NCBI GenBank assembly: GCA_002345565.1
Contig: DDVS01000001.1
Coordinates: forward strand, 552,712 to 616,711
Length of the DNA: 64,000 nucleotides
Direction: 5' to 3'
DNA from: Flavobacteriales bacterium UBA2306
GTDB lineage: Bacteria; Bacteroidota; Bacteroidia; Flavobacteriales; Weeksellaceae
Shown here: positions 25,653-32,788 of the stretch, piece by piece
How the letters are laid out: each line of letters opens with the position of its first letter
Numbering within the stretch: the stretch's first letter is position 1
Translations under genes and position numbers: made by a program
Notes under the pieces: generated by a model
The model's input: only the letters and a program-made list of their open reading frames with translations
Told to the model about the DNA's origin: nothing
Databases searched by the model: none

Positions 25653-26843
25653 ATGGGTAAAATTTCTGATAGACTGAACAGACTGAGTTATTCTCAGACC
25701 TTTGTAATGAGTAATAAAGCGCGCGAGATGAAAGCTGCCGGCATTGACGTAATTAGTTTAACTCTTGGTGAGCCAGATTTTGACGTTCCTCAAAAAATTA
25801 AGCAAGCCGCTTTTGATGCTATTAATGAAAATTACAGCCACTACTCCCCTGTTCCGGGATTTTTAGAACTCAGACAGGTTATCTCTGCAAAATTAAAAAG
25901 AGACAACAATATTGATTATAAACCCACACAGATCTGTGTTTCTAATGGTGCAAAACAATCTATTATCAACGTTTTGCTCGCTATTATCAATGACGGAGAC
26001 GAGGTGATTTTGCCTGCTCCTTATTGGGTAAGTTATGATGAGATGGTGAAAATGGTTGGCGGAAAATCTGTGTTTATCCAAACATCTATCGATACCGAAT
26101 TCAAAATCACGGCTGAGCAATTGGAGAAAGCCATTACTCCGAAAACAAAAGCATTGCTTTACAGTTCGCCTTGTAATCCTTCCGGAAGTTTTTATACAAA
26201 AGAAGAATTGGAAGCTATTGCAAATGTTATGGCTAAATACCCGGATATTACAATCATTTCGGATGAGATTTACGAATTCATCAACTATGAAGGAGAACAT
26301 GTTTCTATTGCAAGTTTTCCTCAAGTTTACGAGCAAACAGCGGTAATTAACGGAATGAGTAAAGCATTTGCTATGACAGGTTGGAGAATTGGTTACTCAG
26401 CTTGCCCGGAATGGTTAGCAAGTGCTTGTGACAAAGTACAGGGACAAATGACTAGCGGCGCCAATACAGTTGCCCAAAGAGCTTCTATCGCAGCTTTGCA
26501 AATGGATCCATCAGAATTACAATATATGATTGCCGAATTCCATAAAAGACGGGATTTGGTTTTTGACCTGATGAAAAACATCAAAGGTTTCAAATGCAAC
26601 CTTCCAAAAAGCGCGTTCTATTTCTTCCCGGACATCTCTTATTACTTGGGAAAAACATTAAACGGAACTGAAATCAAAGATGCTGACGACTTTGCAATGT
26701 TCCTTCTTGAAAATGCTCACGTTGGTTGTGTAGGCGGTGTAAGTTTTGGTAGTCCGGAGTGTATCCGTTTTTCTTATGCCGCTTCCGAAGAAGAATTGAA
26801 AGAAGCTATGAAAAGAATCAAAGATTGTTTAGATCAGTTTTAA
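25653..26843 (+). CDS. class I/II pyridoxal-phosphate aminotransferase (aspartate aminotransferase-like)
   Basis: A 396-residue fold-type I aminotransferase. It has the N-terminal SLTLGEPDFDVP loop, SNGAKQSI for phosphate contact, the SSPCNPSG turn (Asn binding the cofactor O3'), ISDEIYEF with the PLP-ring Asp, the Schiff-base Lys237 in NGMSKAFAMTGWRIGY, and a C-terminal substrate Arg in CIRFSYA. Aspartate is the likely amino donor, giving oxaloacetate and glutamate, though prephenate or related substrates cannot be excluded. The gene has its own promoter and is followed at 40 bases by an IS remnant whose end forms a terminator-like hairpin. Confidence 0.93.
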   Translation: MGKISDRLNRLSYSQTFVMSNKAREMKAAGIDVISLTLGEPDFDVPQKIKQAAFDAINENYSHYSPVPGFLELRQVISAKLKRDNNIDYKPTQICVSNGAKQSIINVLLAIINDGDEVILPAPYWVSYDEMVKMVGGKSVFIQTSIDTEFKITAEQLEKAITPKTKALLYSSPCNPSGSFYTKEELEAIANVMAKYPDITIISDEIYEFINYEGEHVSIASFPQVYEQTAVINGMSKAFAMTGWRIGYSACPEWLASACDKVQGQMTSGANTVAQRASIAALQMDPSELQYMIAEFHKRRDLVFDLMKNIKGFKCNLPKSAFYFFPDISYYLGKTLNGTEIKDADDFAMFLLENAHVGCVGGVSFGSPECIRFSYAASEEELKEAMKRIKDCLDQF

Positions 26844-26882
26844 ACTATCAGATTCAATCTCTAAGACAATTATACAATCAAA

Positions 26883-27373
26883 ACTGCCCCCAAAAAGTTA
26901 GACACTTTTTAGGGGCAGTTTTTATGAGAAGAAAATTTGGAATTGATTTTAAACTAAAAATAGTAAAAAAACATTTAGAAGAATTTGTTGGTATTGGAGA
27001 TCTGTTGAAAAAATCCTTTAGAAAAGAAAAATCTACAAAAGATTTAATTCTGTACTCCGATCAGGGATGGCAATATCAGATGAAAGCGTATCAAAATATA
27101 TTAAAAGAAAAAGGCATTATACAAAGTATGTCCAGAAAAGGAAACTGTTTGGATAATGCGGTAATAGAAAATTTTTTCGGTACTATAAAATCAGAACTGT
27201 TTTATAGCAAAAAATTTGGTTCTGTTGAAGAACTCAAGAAAGAAATCGTGAAGTATATTCATTATTACAATCACGATAGAATAAGACTCAATCTAAAAGG
27301 AAAGAGTCCGGCACTGTACCGAACTTTTTCCTATAAAAATATTATTTAATTTGTCTAAACTTTTGGGTGCAGT
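26883..27373 (+). mobile_element. 491-bp internally deleted IS3-family element (MITE-like)
   Basis: Terminal inverted repeats ACTGCCCCCAAAAAGTTAG (left, from 26883) and its inverse ending GGGTGCAGT (right, to 27373) match at 19 of 22 positions. Between them the two ends of an IS3/IS150-type transposase are joined in one frame. The left end also forms a long hairpin with sequence just inside it (about 26881-26924, ending GGGGCAGTTTTT). No clear target-site duplication is seen. Intact ends could still be mobilised by a full-length relative. Confidence 0.82.
26924..27349 (+). pseudogene. fused OrfA/OrfB remnant of an IS3-family transposase
   Basis: The frame from 26924 codes 141 residues. The first ~33 (MRRKFGIDFKLKIVKKHLEE...) are the start of the OrfA helix-turn-helix; from KEKSTKDLILYSDQG onward it is the C-terminal part of OrfB. 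The rve-type integrase core keeps its second acidic residue (YSDQGWQY) and the Glu (NAVIENFFGTIKSE) but has lost the first Asp and everything before it, so it cannot catalyse transposition. An internal, in-frame deletion of roughly 700-800 bases, compared with normal IS3 elements, explains the join. Function as a protein is unlikely. Confidence 0.82.
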
Positions 27374-27418
27374 CTAAAAACCCAGGTGTTTCTTATGTAA
27401 GCAAAATTATTTATAAAA

Positions 27419-27955
27419 TTAATAATTCCAGAAGCTCCATTGGTTTCCATTGTAGAAAGCCAGCGTAGGAACACCAGAGCCGGTTGCCAGCACCATCATA
27501 CCCGGCGCAGGGTTAATAATATCTTTCACAGAAGATACCTTGGGCAATACCATAGCTTTGCTCGCACTCTCCAGAACCAGGATTCCTTCTGCACTGGAAG
27601 TAGCACTGCCCAGAATCGTTTTAGAATTTGACTTTTCATTAGCTACAGGTTGTATGCTAAGATAGCTGCTAACATTAGCATTCTGCACACTAAGATCTAT
27701 CCAGCTGCTGCCATTATAATATTCCACCCTGGCTGCTGTAGGCGTGGTAGCATTCAGGATTAGGCTGCCGGCGGTATTCACGCTACTTTTATCTGTAATA
27801 TAAGGCAAAATAACACCACGGTTCTCCGCAGCGGAAAACTCCAGCAAAACCGAAGATTTATCTGTAGCGGTTCCTAGGTTATCCCCCACTATGATTTGAG
27901 AAAAAATGGAGATTTTCATCACAAAGACTAAGAATAAAAGCAATAACTTTTTCAT
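27419..27955 (-). CDS. secreted protein with C-terminal GMxV...YNGxxW module
   Basis: A 178-residue exported protein of unknown function. Signal peptide MKKLLLLFLVFVMKISIFSQ, then a Ser/Ala/Thr-rich middle, and a C-terminal PAPGMMVLATGSG...LAFYNGNQWSFW stretch. The same kind of end (P-x-x-GM-x-V ... W) closes the upstream neighbour and is found in many Bacteroidota surface or secreted proteins. ENRGVILPYIT (residues 44-54) and SKAMVLPKVS are internal repeats of one short motif (V-LP-x-[IV]). It starts at the base following the neighbour's stop, so the two are co-expressed. Base composition is richer in GC than the flanks, which suggests transfer. Confidence 0.72.
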   Translation of the reverse strand: MKKLLLLFLVFVMKISIFSQIIVGDNLGTATDKSSVLLEFSAAENRGVILPYITDKSSVNTAGSLILNATTPTAARVEYYNGSSWIDLSVQNANVSSYLSIQPVANEKSNSKTILGSATSSAEGILVLESASKAMVLPKVSSVKDIINPAPGMMVLATGSGVPTLAFYNGNQWSFWNY

Positions 27956-29149
27956 TTAAGGACAACTTTTTTTATTAAAACAACGCCAGCCTACGCTTGC
28001 ATTCACATAAACTTTTAAACAATTCTCTGTGGTATCATAAACCAGCATTCCTTCTACAGGCTTAGTAATATTAGCCAATCCTGCGGTAGTCATCCTGGTA
28101 GGTACAAAAGGTTTTTTATTGGACTCTAATGCAAGCCAGCCTCCTTTTCTCACCATAGGCCAGTTATTGCCTTCCGCATCTGTCCCAGCACGCCCCATAG
28201 CACTAATGCCCATATTAGTATCCAGACCAGTCCCGCTTGTGGTAGCATTTTCCAGACAATAGAGAGAAAGAGAATTGGTGCTGTAAGCAGAGAATGCTAC
28301 GTCACTATCTCCGGATAATACTTGTACAAATCGCACAGCACTGGTATAATTACTCAGTGTGATTCCAAAATCACTCAGCTTAAAAGTCAATACCCTTACA
28401 TCTCTCGTAGTTCCGGAGAAACCACTGCCACTATTATAATCATGAGGACAGTTACCCGCATAGTAGAAACTCCAAAGCGCTTTACCTGATGGGTTAATGG
28501 AGGAAAAGTTAATATCCTTCTGAACGCCTATCGTATTCCCGTTAGCATCTGTAAACTTAAATACATCATAGCTGGTACTGGGCGCTCCCACCTGCGTTAC
28601 AATAATATCAGGGGTTTCATCATCTATACAGTTGGGGTTAAGTTCAGCCAGGACATTCACAAGAAAAGTTAACTCTTGCTTAGGGATATTAAATACCGCA
28701 GTCCCTAGATCCAGCCCGTTGATACCATCTCTCAGATAAGAGCTGAGTGCCGTACTACAGCTCAAAGTGGGCGTATTAGTCTGGTCCTGCAATACCCCGT
28801 TGATATAGCGCGGAATTCCTATAAGAAAGTTGGTTGCCGTACTGCTCACATTAAATGATACGGGGAACGCTCTGTAATTCTCATTCACAAAACTGACTCC
28901 GTTAGCAGTTAGGCGGGCATTATTAACACCTGTGGCATAGGTAATCCCATTCACCGTCATCCCTATCAGGTTGTTGGTATCTTGAGCCGTAACGTAAGTA
29001 TTAGAATTGTTTTGTGATGTCCAGTAGGTATTGTAATCACCATAGATGGTTGTTGGCCTTACTTGAGAAAACATCCCCGAATAAACTAATAAAGCCATTA
29101 TCCATAAAAGCCTGCTAGCCTGCTTCTTTCTCTTCATCTCTCTCTTCAT
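27956..29149 (-). CDS. large secreted protein with C-terminal GMxVYD module
   Basis: A 397-residue exported protein. A basic N-terminus (KREMKRKKQ) and hydrophobic LLWIMALLVYSGMFSQ form a signal peptide; a start at the fifth codon (Met) is equally possible. No enzyme motif is recognised. The middle is beta-rich with scattered Cys (SCSTA, NPNCIDD, NCPHDYN). The last ~45 residues (KPVEGMLVYDTTENCLKVYVNASVGWRCF) carry the same module type as the downstream protein. It is directly fused end to start with that gene, giving a two-gene operon with a promoter at 29181-29188. It may be an adhesin-like or structural surface pair. Confidence 0.72.
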   Translation of the reverse strand: MKREMKRKKQASRLLWIMALLVYSGMFSQVRPTTIYGDYNTYWTSQNNSNTYVTAQDTNNLIGMTVNGITYATGVNNARLTANGVSFVNENYRAFPVSFNVSSTATNFLIGIPRYINGVLQDQTNTPTLSCSTALSSYLRDGINGLDLGTAVFNIPKQELTFLVNVLAELNPNCIDDETPDIIVTQVGAPSTSYDVFKFTDANGNTIGVQKDINFSSINPSGKALWSFYYAGNCPHDYNSGSGFSGTTRDVRVLTFKLSDFGITLSNYTSAVRFVQVLSGDSDVAFSAYSTNSLSLYCLENATTSGTGLDTNMGISAMGRAGTDAEGNNWPMVRKGGWLALESNKKPFVPTRMTTAGLANITKPVEGMLVYDTTENCLKVYVNASVGWRCFNKKSCP

Positions 29150-29180
29150 CCAAATATCAAATGTTTTTTTTTAAAGCCAA

Positions 29181-29188
29181 CAAAATTA
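29181..29188 (-). promoter_or_regulatory. -7 element of the secreted-protein pair
   Basis: Minus-strand TAATTTTG, 31 bases upstream of the start at 29149. Confidence 0.5.
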
Positions 29189-29251
29189 AAAACTTTGTAC
29201 CATTTAACCATAATAATATTATGTTAAATATGAAATTTTAATTGATTTTAA

Positions 29252-29415
29252 TTAACCTGAATTCGGGATAAGAAAATTAAATAAAATTTGCATAAAAAGG
29301 TAACAATTCGTATATTTAAATTTTTGATTTTCAAAGATTTAAACGAATTATTACCTATGATTATGAAAGACAAAATTACGAATATTTTTGTTAAAGTAAC
29401 CCGAATTCAGGTTAA
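29252..29415. repeat. MITE-like segment bounded by 16-bp inverted repeats
   Basis: TTAACCTGAATTCGGG (29252-29267) and its exact inverse CCCGAATTCAGGTTAA (29400-29415) bound 164 bases without coding potential. The interval 29150-29679 otherwise holds only the promoter above and a TTTTGCCA...TGGCAAAA hairpin near 29608-29636. Confidence 0.55.
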
Positions 29416-29679
29416 CTTAAGTTTTCTTGCGCTTCATAAAAATTAAGAAAAGCCAGTAAACAAATGGTCAATTTGATTTTCATAATCGTTTTGATTTTTA
29501 AAGAAAATAAGGAAAAGTTGCGGAATTGAAAGAATTACAGTTAAGGACTTCGTTTATGTCCTGGTCTTGACGAGTTACAAATTCGAGACATCAGGCTGCC
29601 ATCAGGTTTTGCCAAGGTTCAGAACGCTGGCAAAACATTCCTATAGCCTTTCAGAGCAAAAGGCAGTGCAGCGCAGAAA

Positions 29680-29892
29680 CCGCTGCGCAAAGTCTCCTGA
29701 CACACCGCTGCGCAAAGTCTCCCGACTTTGAGCGTACAATTATTCACCGCTGCGCAAAGTCTCCCGACTTTGAGCATACAATTACCCCGCTGCGCAAAGT
29801 CTCCTGACACACCGCTGCGCAAAGTCTTCCGACTTTGAGCATACAATTACCCCGCTGCGCAAAGTCTCCTGACTTTGAGCATACAATTATTC
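29680..29892. repeat. tandem REP array next to the RAYT gene
   Basis: Six head-to-tail units start with CCGCTGCGCAAAGTC at 29680, 29705, 29747, 29787, 29812 and 29852. Units of 25 bases (first and fourth, ending in CTGACACA) are mixed with units of 40-42 bases that contain the full hairpin CAAAGTC-TCCC-GACTTTG and the tail AGCATACAATTA. The last unit runs into the 3' end of the transposase gene. Copies in the opposite orientation stand beyond the gene's 5' end. Confidence 0.85.
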
Positions 29893-30492
29893 ATCATAAT
29901 TATTATATTTCCAAAACTCGTTCTTTTTTGTTACATCAATTATAGGATTGTCTGCCAATTCAACTTCTAATAATCCTTTGCCGTTTACATAATTACTTGC
30001 TGATGAATATATAAAATGATGAGCTTTTTCTACAATACCAGCTCTTACCGGATTTAGATGGATATAATTTAATTTATCCCACATAAAATGAAGAGTGAAA
30101 ATTTCTTCAGCATGGTTTCCATATTGCCAAAACTGATAATTTTTATTTCGTGTGTGGCTTTCTGTTGCTTGTTTAAATAAATCAAGCATCCACTCTCTGC
30201 GGCTTTCTGGTTCTGTCTTTATTACTTCAAGAATATTTGTGGAAGTAAATTTTTTAAAATCCCTTAGCAAGTCTGATAGTTTACCCTCTTTAGATTGAAC
30301 AATTAAATGAATATGGTTGCTCATTATAACGTAGCCAAACAGTATCATCCCTTTTTCGTTGATGCAATATTCTAAAGAAGAAATTACAATATCTCTATAC
30401 ACTTTTCTGGTAAAAACATCTATCCAATCTACTACGGTACATGTAATAAAGTGTGGTTTTTCCTGATCTTTTATGGTATAGCCTTCTTTCAT
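29887..30492 (-). CDS. REP-associated tyrosine transposase (RAYT), IS200-like
   Basis: A 201-residue Y1 single-strand transposase of the TnpA-REP group. The HUH metal-binding pair is N-H-I-H-L-I at about residues 59-64. Other family blocks are HFITCTVVDW near the N-terminus, FWQYGNHAEEI at about 121-131 and NYIHLNPVRAGIV at about 141-153, where the Tyr is the candidate nucleophile. It is flanked on the 3' side by a tandem REP array and on the 5' side by an inverted REP (30566-30596), the arrangement typical of RAYTs, which process and spread REP hairpins. The gene looks intact. A shortened derivative of this element lies at 31179-31553. Confidence 0.88.
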   Translation of the reverse strand: MKEGYTIKDQEKPHFITCTVVDWIDVFTRKVYRDIVISSLEYCINEKGMILFGYVIMSNHIHLIVQSKEGKLSDLLRDFKKFTSTNILEVIKTEPESRREWMLDLFKQATESHTRNKNYQFWQYGNHAEEIFTLHFMWDKLNYIHLNPVRAGIVEKAHHFIYSSASNYVNGKGLLEVELADNPIIDVTKKNEFWKYNNYDE

Positions 30493-30565
30493 ATTTTCTT
30501 ATTTTTCCCCAAAGCTATCTTGTGGAACGAAAAATAAAATTAAGAAAATTTGGTCATATTTCATT

Positions 30566-30596
30566 GCTCAAAGTCGGGAGACTTTGCACAGCGGGG
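30566..30596 (-). repeat. inverted REP at the 5' side of the RAYT gene
   Basis: GCTCAAAGTCGGGAGACTTTG followed by CACAGCGGGG is the reverse complement of the array unit. With the array it brackets the transposase gene. Confidence 0.85.
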
Positions 30597-30600
30597 GAGC

Positions 30601-30675
30601 GGGGAAAAGCATTTCCCGATACTCGATGAACTGGCACAAGGTTTCCTCGAACTCGTAGACAAGCAGTTTGATTAA
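30601..30675 (+). pseudogene. C-terminal tail of a lost gene
   Basis: The plus-strand frame ending at 30675 reads HFPILDELAQGFLELV and six further residues, then a stop, and is followed within 10 bases by a terminator hairpin. Upstream the frame runs into the REP at 30566-30596, so the body of the gene has been removed or displaced. The protein family is not recognised. The call rests on protein-like composition plus the terminator. Confidence 0.35.
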
Positions 30676-30681
30676 AACACA

Positions 30682-30709
30682 GAGTCAACTCAATTGAGTT
30701 GGCTCTTGT
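30682..30709 (+). terminator. hairpin after the gene remnant
   Basis: GAGTCAACTC and GAGTTGGCTC pair around AATT (one G-T), followed by TTGTT. Confidence 0.5.
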
Positions 30710-30747
30710 TATCTAATTTTTGTATATAAATTAAATCTATCGATATT

Positions 30748-31134
30748 TTAATATTTGTAAGATTTTACTTCTCCATCTCTGTAGATATACATACTATCTT
30801 CACCCTTACGCTTGACTACACTATCGTTTTTTTGAAAACGACTATACTCATACATATTAAAATTCAATTTCTTTTTATTCTTTAGAATTAAAATAGTCAC
30901 TCCGTGATTAGAATAAGCTCTATAAATACTATCAATATTGCCAGAAAAGGCCACATATAAATTCTTCTGCTTTATTCTTTCAGGCTCTTTTTTTCTATTT
31001 TCTTTATAAAAAAAATATGCAATAACAATCAAACAGAAAACTATTGCTCCTAGAATTTTAAAACCTAAATCTCTATTTACCACTTTCTCTAATTTTTTTA
31101 CTTGGATTAATATACGTTGTTCCCGCTTTTGCAC
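30748..31134 (-). CDS. small single-pass membrane protein, unknown
   Basis: A 128-residue protein. A basic coiled N-terminus (RILIQVKKLEKVVNRD) precedes one membrane segment at about residues 24-42 (ILGAIVFCLIVIAYFFY), followed by a positively charged linker and a soluble beta-rich domain. No known motif is seen. It lies alone between the RAYT element and its shortened derivative, both of which may have moved here around it. AT-rich, with no recognised promoter. Confidence 0.55.
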   Translation of the reverse strand: MQKREQRILIQVKKLEKVVNRDLGFKILGAIVFCLIVIAYFFYKENRKKEPERIKQKNLYVAFSGNIDSIYRAYSNHGVTILILKNKKKLNFNMYEYSRFQKNDSVVKRKGEDSMYIYRDGEVKSYKY

Positions 31135-31178
31135 TACCTCCTATAGAGAATTTAGGTCTTTTGATAAAATTCATAATA

Positions 31179-31553
31179 CGCCGCTGCGCAAAGTTTCCTG
31201 ACTTTGAGCGTACAATTATTCATCATAGTTGCTATTTCCAAAACGCCGCTGCGCAAAGTCTCCTGACTTTGAGCATACAATTATTCATCATAATTATTGT
31301 ATTTCCAAAACTCATTCTTTTTTGTTACATCAATTATAGGATGATTTGCCAAATCAAATTCTAATAACCCTATGATTGCTAAATTTAATAATAAATGAGT
31401 AGAATCTACAATTTTTCTCAAAGTTGCAAACTTTGCGGAGCGTGGTAAAGCCTTCTTTCATATTTTCTTATTTTTCCCAAAAGCTATCTTGTGGAACGAA
31501 AAATAAAATTAAGAAATTTATTGCTCAAAGTCGGGAGACTTTGCGCAGCGGGA
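31179..31553 (-). mobile_element. internally deleted, non-autonomous derivative of the RAYT element
   Basis: Two REP units (31179 and 31244) lead into about 100 bases nearly identical to the 3' end of the RAYT gene at 29887 (same TTCATCATAATTATT and TTTGTTACATCAATTATAGG words). After a degenerate stretch and a variant inverted REP (CTCAAAGTTGCAAACTTTG, about 31418-31436) it continues with sequence equal to the 5' end and upstream region of the RAYT gene (GCCTTCTTTCATATTTTC) and ends in an inverted REP (about 31523-31553). The gene middle is missing. It explains most of the gene-free interval 31135-31612. Confidence 0.82.
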
Positions 31554-31612
31554 GTGATTTTATTTTTAAATGATTAATAATAGTTTGCGAGATGTCTTCG
31601 GCTGTTTCCAAT

Positions 31613-32011
31613 CTACATTTCTATGACACCATACTTTTTCTCTTGCCTTTCCATATCAAAAGGATCGTATGCCATAGATTTCCAAATACCATCAAGAAAA
31701 ACAAATGCATATATCAAGTTGATAGACCATCCGTTTTCTCTCGGGCATTGGATATTGATTTCAAGCGAATCTTTATCTTCTAACTGCAATTCAAAATCAA
31801 AAAAGTTATCTTGATTCAGGATTGTTATTAATTTTTCTTGATTACTCAGTTCGTCAGCCGGATCAATAAAATTATTATCTGGAAAGATAGGCTCTCCTAC
31901 AATTACCTCATCACTCTTTTTCCAACGGTAAAGAATCCAATAACTGCTTGTCCCAGAAATCTTAACCTTATTGCAGGTACAAAGTTTTAAATGAGATGAG
32001 ATCTGGCACAT
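31613..32011 (-). CDS. small conserved hypothetical protein (MCQ...LCTC type)
   Basis: A 132-residue cytoplasmic protein starting MCQISSHLKLCTC, with three Cys in the first 13 residues that could bind a metal. The rest is acidic, with a Trp-rich C-terminal sheet (IYAFVFLDGIWKSMAYDPFD). Similar 'MCQ..LKLCTC' small proteins occur in Bacteroidota, as far as I recall, without assigned function. It is the last gene of a minus-strand series that follows hsdR, 4 bases from the gene before it, so it is probably co-transcribed with the restriction locus tail. Confidence 0.6.
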   Translation of the reverse strand: MCQISSHLKLCTCNKVKISGTSSYWILYRWKKSDEVIVGEPIFPDNNFIDPADELSNQEKLITILNQDNFFDFELQLEDKDSLEINIQCPRENGWSINLIYAFVFLDGIWKSMAYDPFDMERQEKKYGVIEM

Positions 32012-32015
32012 TGTA

Positions 32016-32438
32016 TTAATGTAAGGTTTTTATTTTTTTTCCAGTATTGGTCTGCCAATAGCTGGGATCATTATAATAATCCGAAAAGGCGTAAGGCAGT
32101 TCGCCCTCTTCAAGTTGTTTCAACATTTCAGAAAACCATTGGTTGTAATATTCATCCTTACCCTGACTACCTAATAGAAAATGATTATAATCTTCTTCGA
32201 AAAGTTTCACAATCTCTGTTGTGCTGACTTCCTTTTCTTTAATGTCAAAATTCTCCTGCAACCAATTAGAAAGCGATAGTCTTTCACTGGAATCAGCATT
32301 TATAAAATCGCATCGCCAATACACACCCGATGGCGAAAGCGACGGAATCACTTGTAATCCTGTGTAGCCTTTTCTGTGAAGTTCACCTGCCAAATGTAGG
32401 AGCTTCTGCGTATTGAGCATGTAAAGATTTTTTTTCAT
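32016..32438 (-). CDS. small hypothetical protein downstream of the RM operon
   Basis: A 140-residue soluble, acidic protein. It opens with a helical LLHLAGELHRKGYTGLQV, then PSLSPSGVYWRCDF, and ends with an aromatic-rich stretch (LPYAFSDYYNDPSYWQTN). No known motif or membrane segment is seen. A second Met at codon 7 (MLNTQKLL) is a possible start. It overlaps nothing, lying 4 bases before the MCQ protein gene and 55 bases after the small hsdR-linked gene. These short genes may be an accessory cassette of the restriction locus; that is inference from order and strand only. Confidence 0.6.
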   Translation of the reverse strand: MKKNLYMLNTQKLLHLAGELHRKGYTGLQVIPSLSPSGVYWRCDFINADSSERLSLSNWLQENFDIKEKEVSTTEIVKLFEEDYNHFLLGSQGKDEYYNQWFSEMLKQLEEGELPYAFSDYYNDPSYWQTNTGKKIKTLH

Positions 32439-32493
32439 CGTAGTTTATTTTATCATTTGAACTCAGAAATTATAATTTGAATCCTACTAAATT

Positions 32494-32783
32494 TTAGTTT
32501 TTTAAAAGTCCAACAGTTAAAAGAAGTCCCAAATCCGGCGATTGCCTCCTTGGAACATAAGGTTTAAAATCTATCGTCTTAAAATGCTGTAGTTCAAGAT
32601 AAGCCTGATGTGCTTTTCTCAGATCCATTTTCCATTCCTCACCAGTTTCCCTCAGAAAGCTTAAAATAGAGCCATCTAAAGAAATAACTATATATCTTTT
32701 TCCTGTTTTACTTTTAAACTCTTTCAATCCTTTTACCAAAGACAGAAACTGCTCGAATTCTATTGTGGGGTTTGTTTTTTCAT
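32494..32783 (-). pseudogene. small protein after hsdR with an N-terminal frameshift
   Basis: The main frame codes a basic soluble protein (PTIEFEQFLSLVKGLKEF, GKRYIVISLDGSIL, GEEWKMDLRKAHQAY, YVPRRQSPDLGLLL) but has no ATG near its natural start; extending it upstream runs into the hsdR coding region in another frame. An ATG at 32783, five bases past the hsdR stop, begins MKKQTP and then hits a stop. One additional base in the A6 or C4 tract (about 32768-32780) would join MKKQTP to TIEFEQF and give a 96-residue protein. Either a real lesion, a sequencing indel, or a slippage-controlled start. Function unknown. Confidence 0.6.
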
Positions 32784-32788
32784 TGTAT

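Noticed and set aside
26759..26923. Frame overlapping the end of the aminotransferase and leading into the transposase remnant
   Set aside because: It is out of frame with the aminotransferase and only becomes protein-like from 26924, inside the IS end.
29680..29892. Repeat array that might be a CRISPR
   Set aside because: Units follow one another without unique spacers, lengths differ (25 and 40-42), each full unit contains a hairpin, and there are no cas genes; it is a REP array beside its RAYT.
31161..31364. Small plus-strand frame between the RAYT derivatives
   Set aside because: It lies entirely over REP units and the copied RAYT 3' end; it is a shadow of the minus-strand copy.
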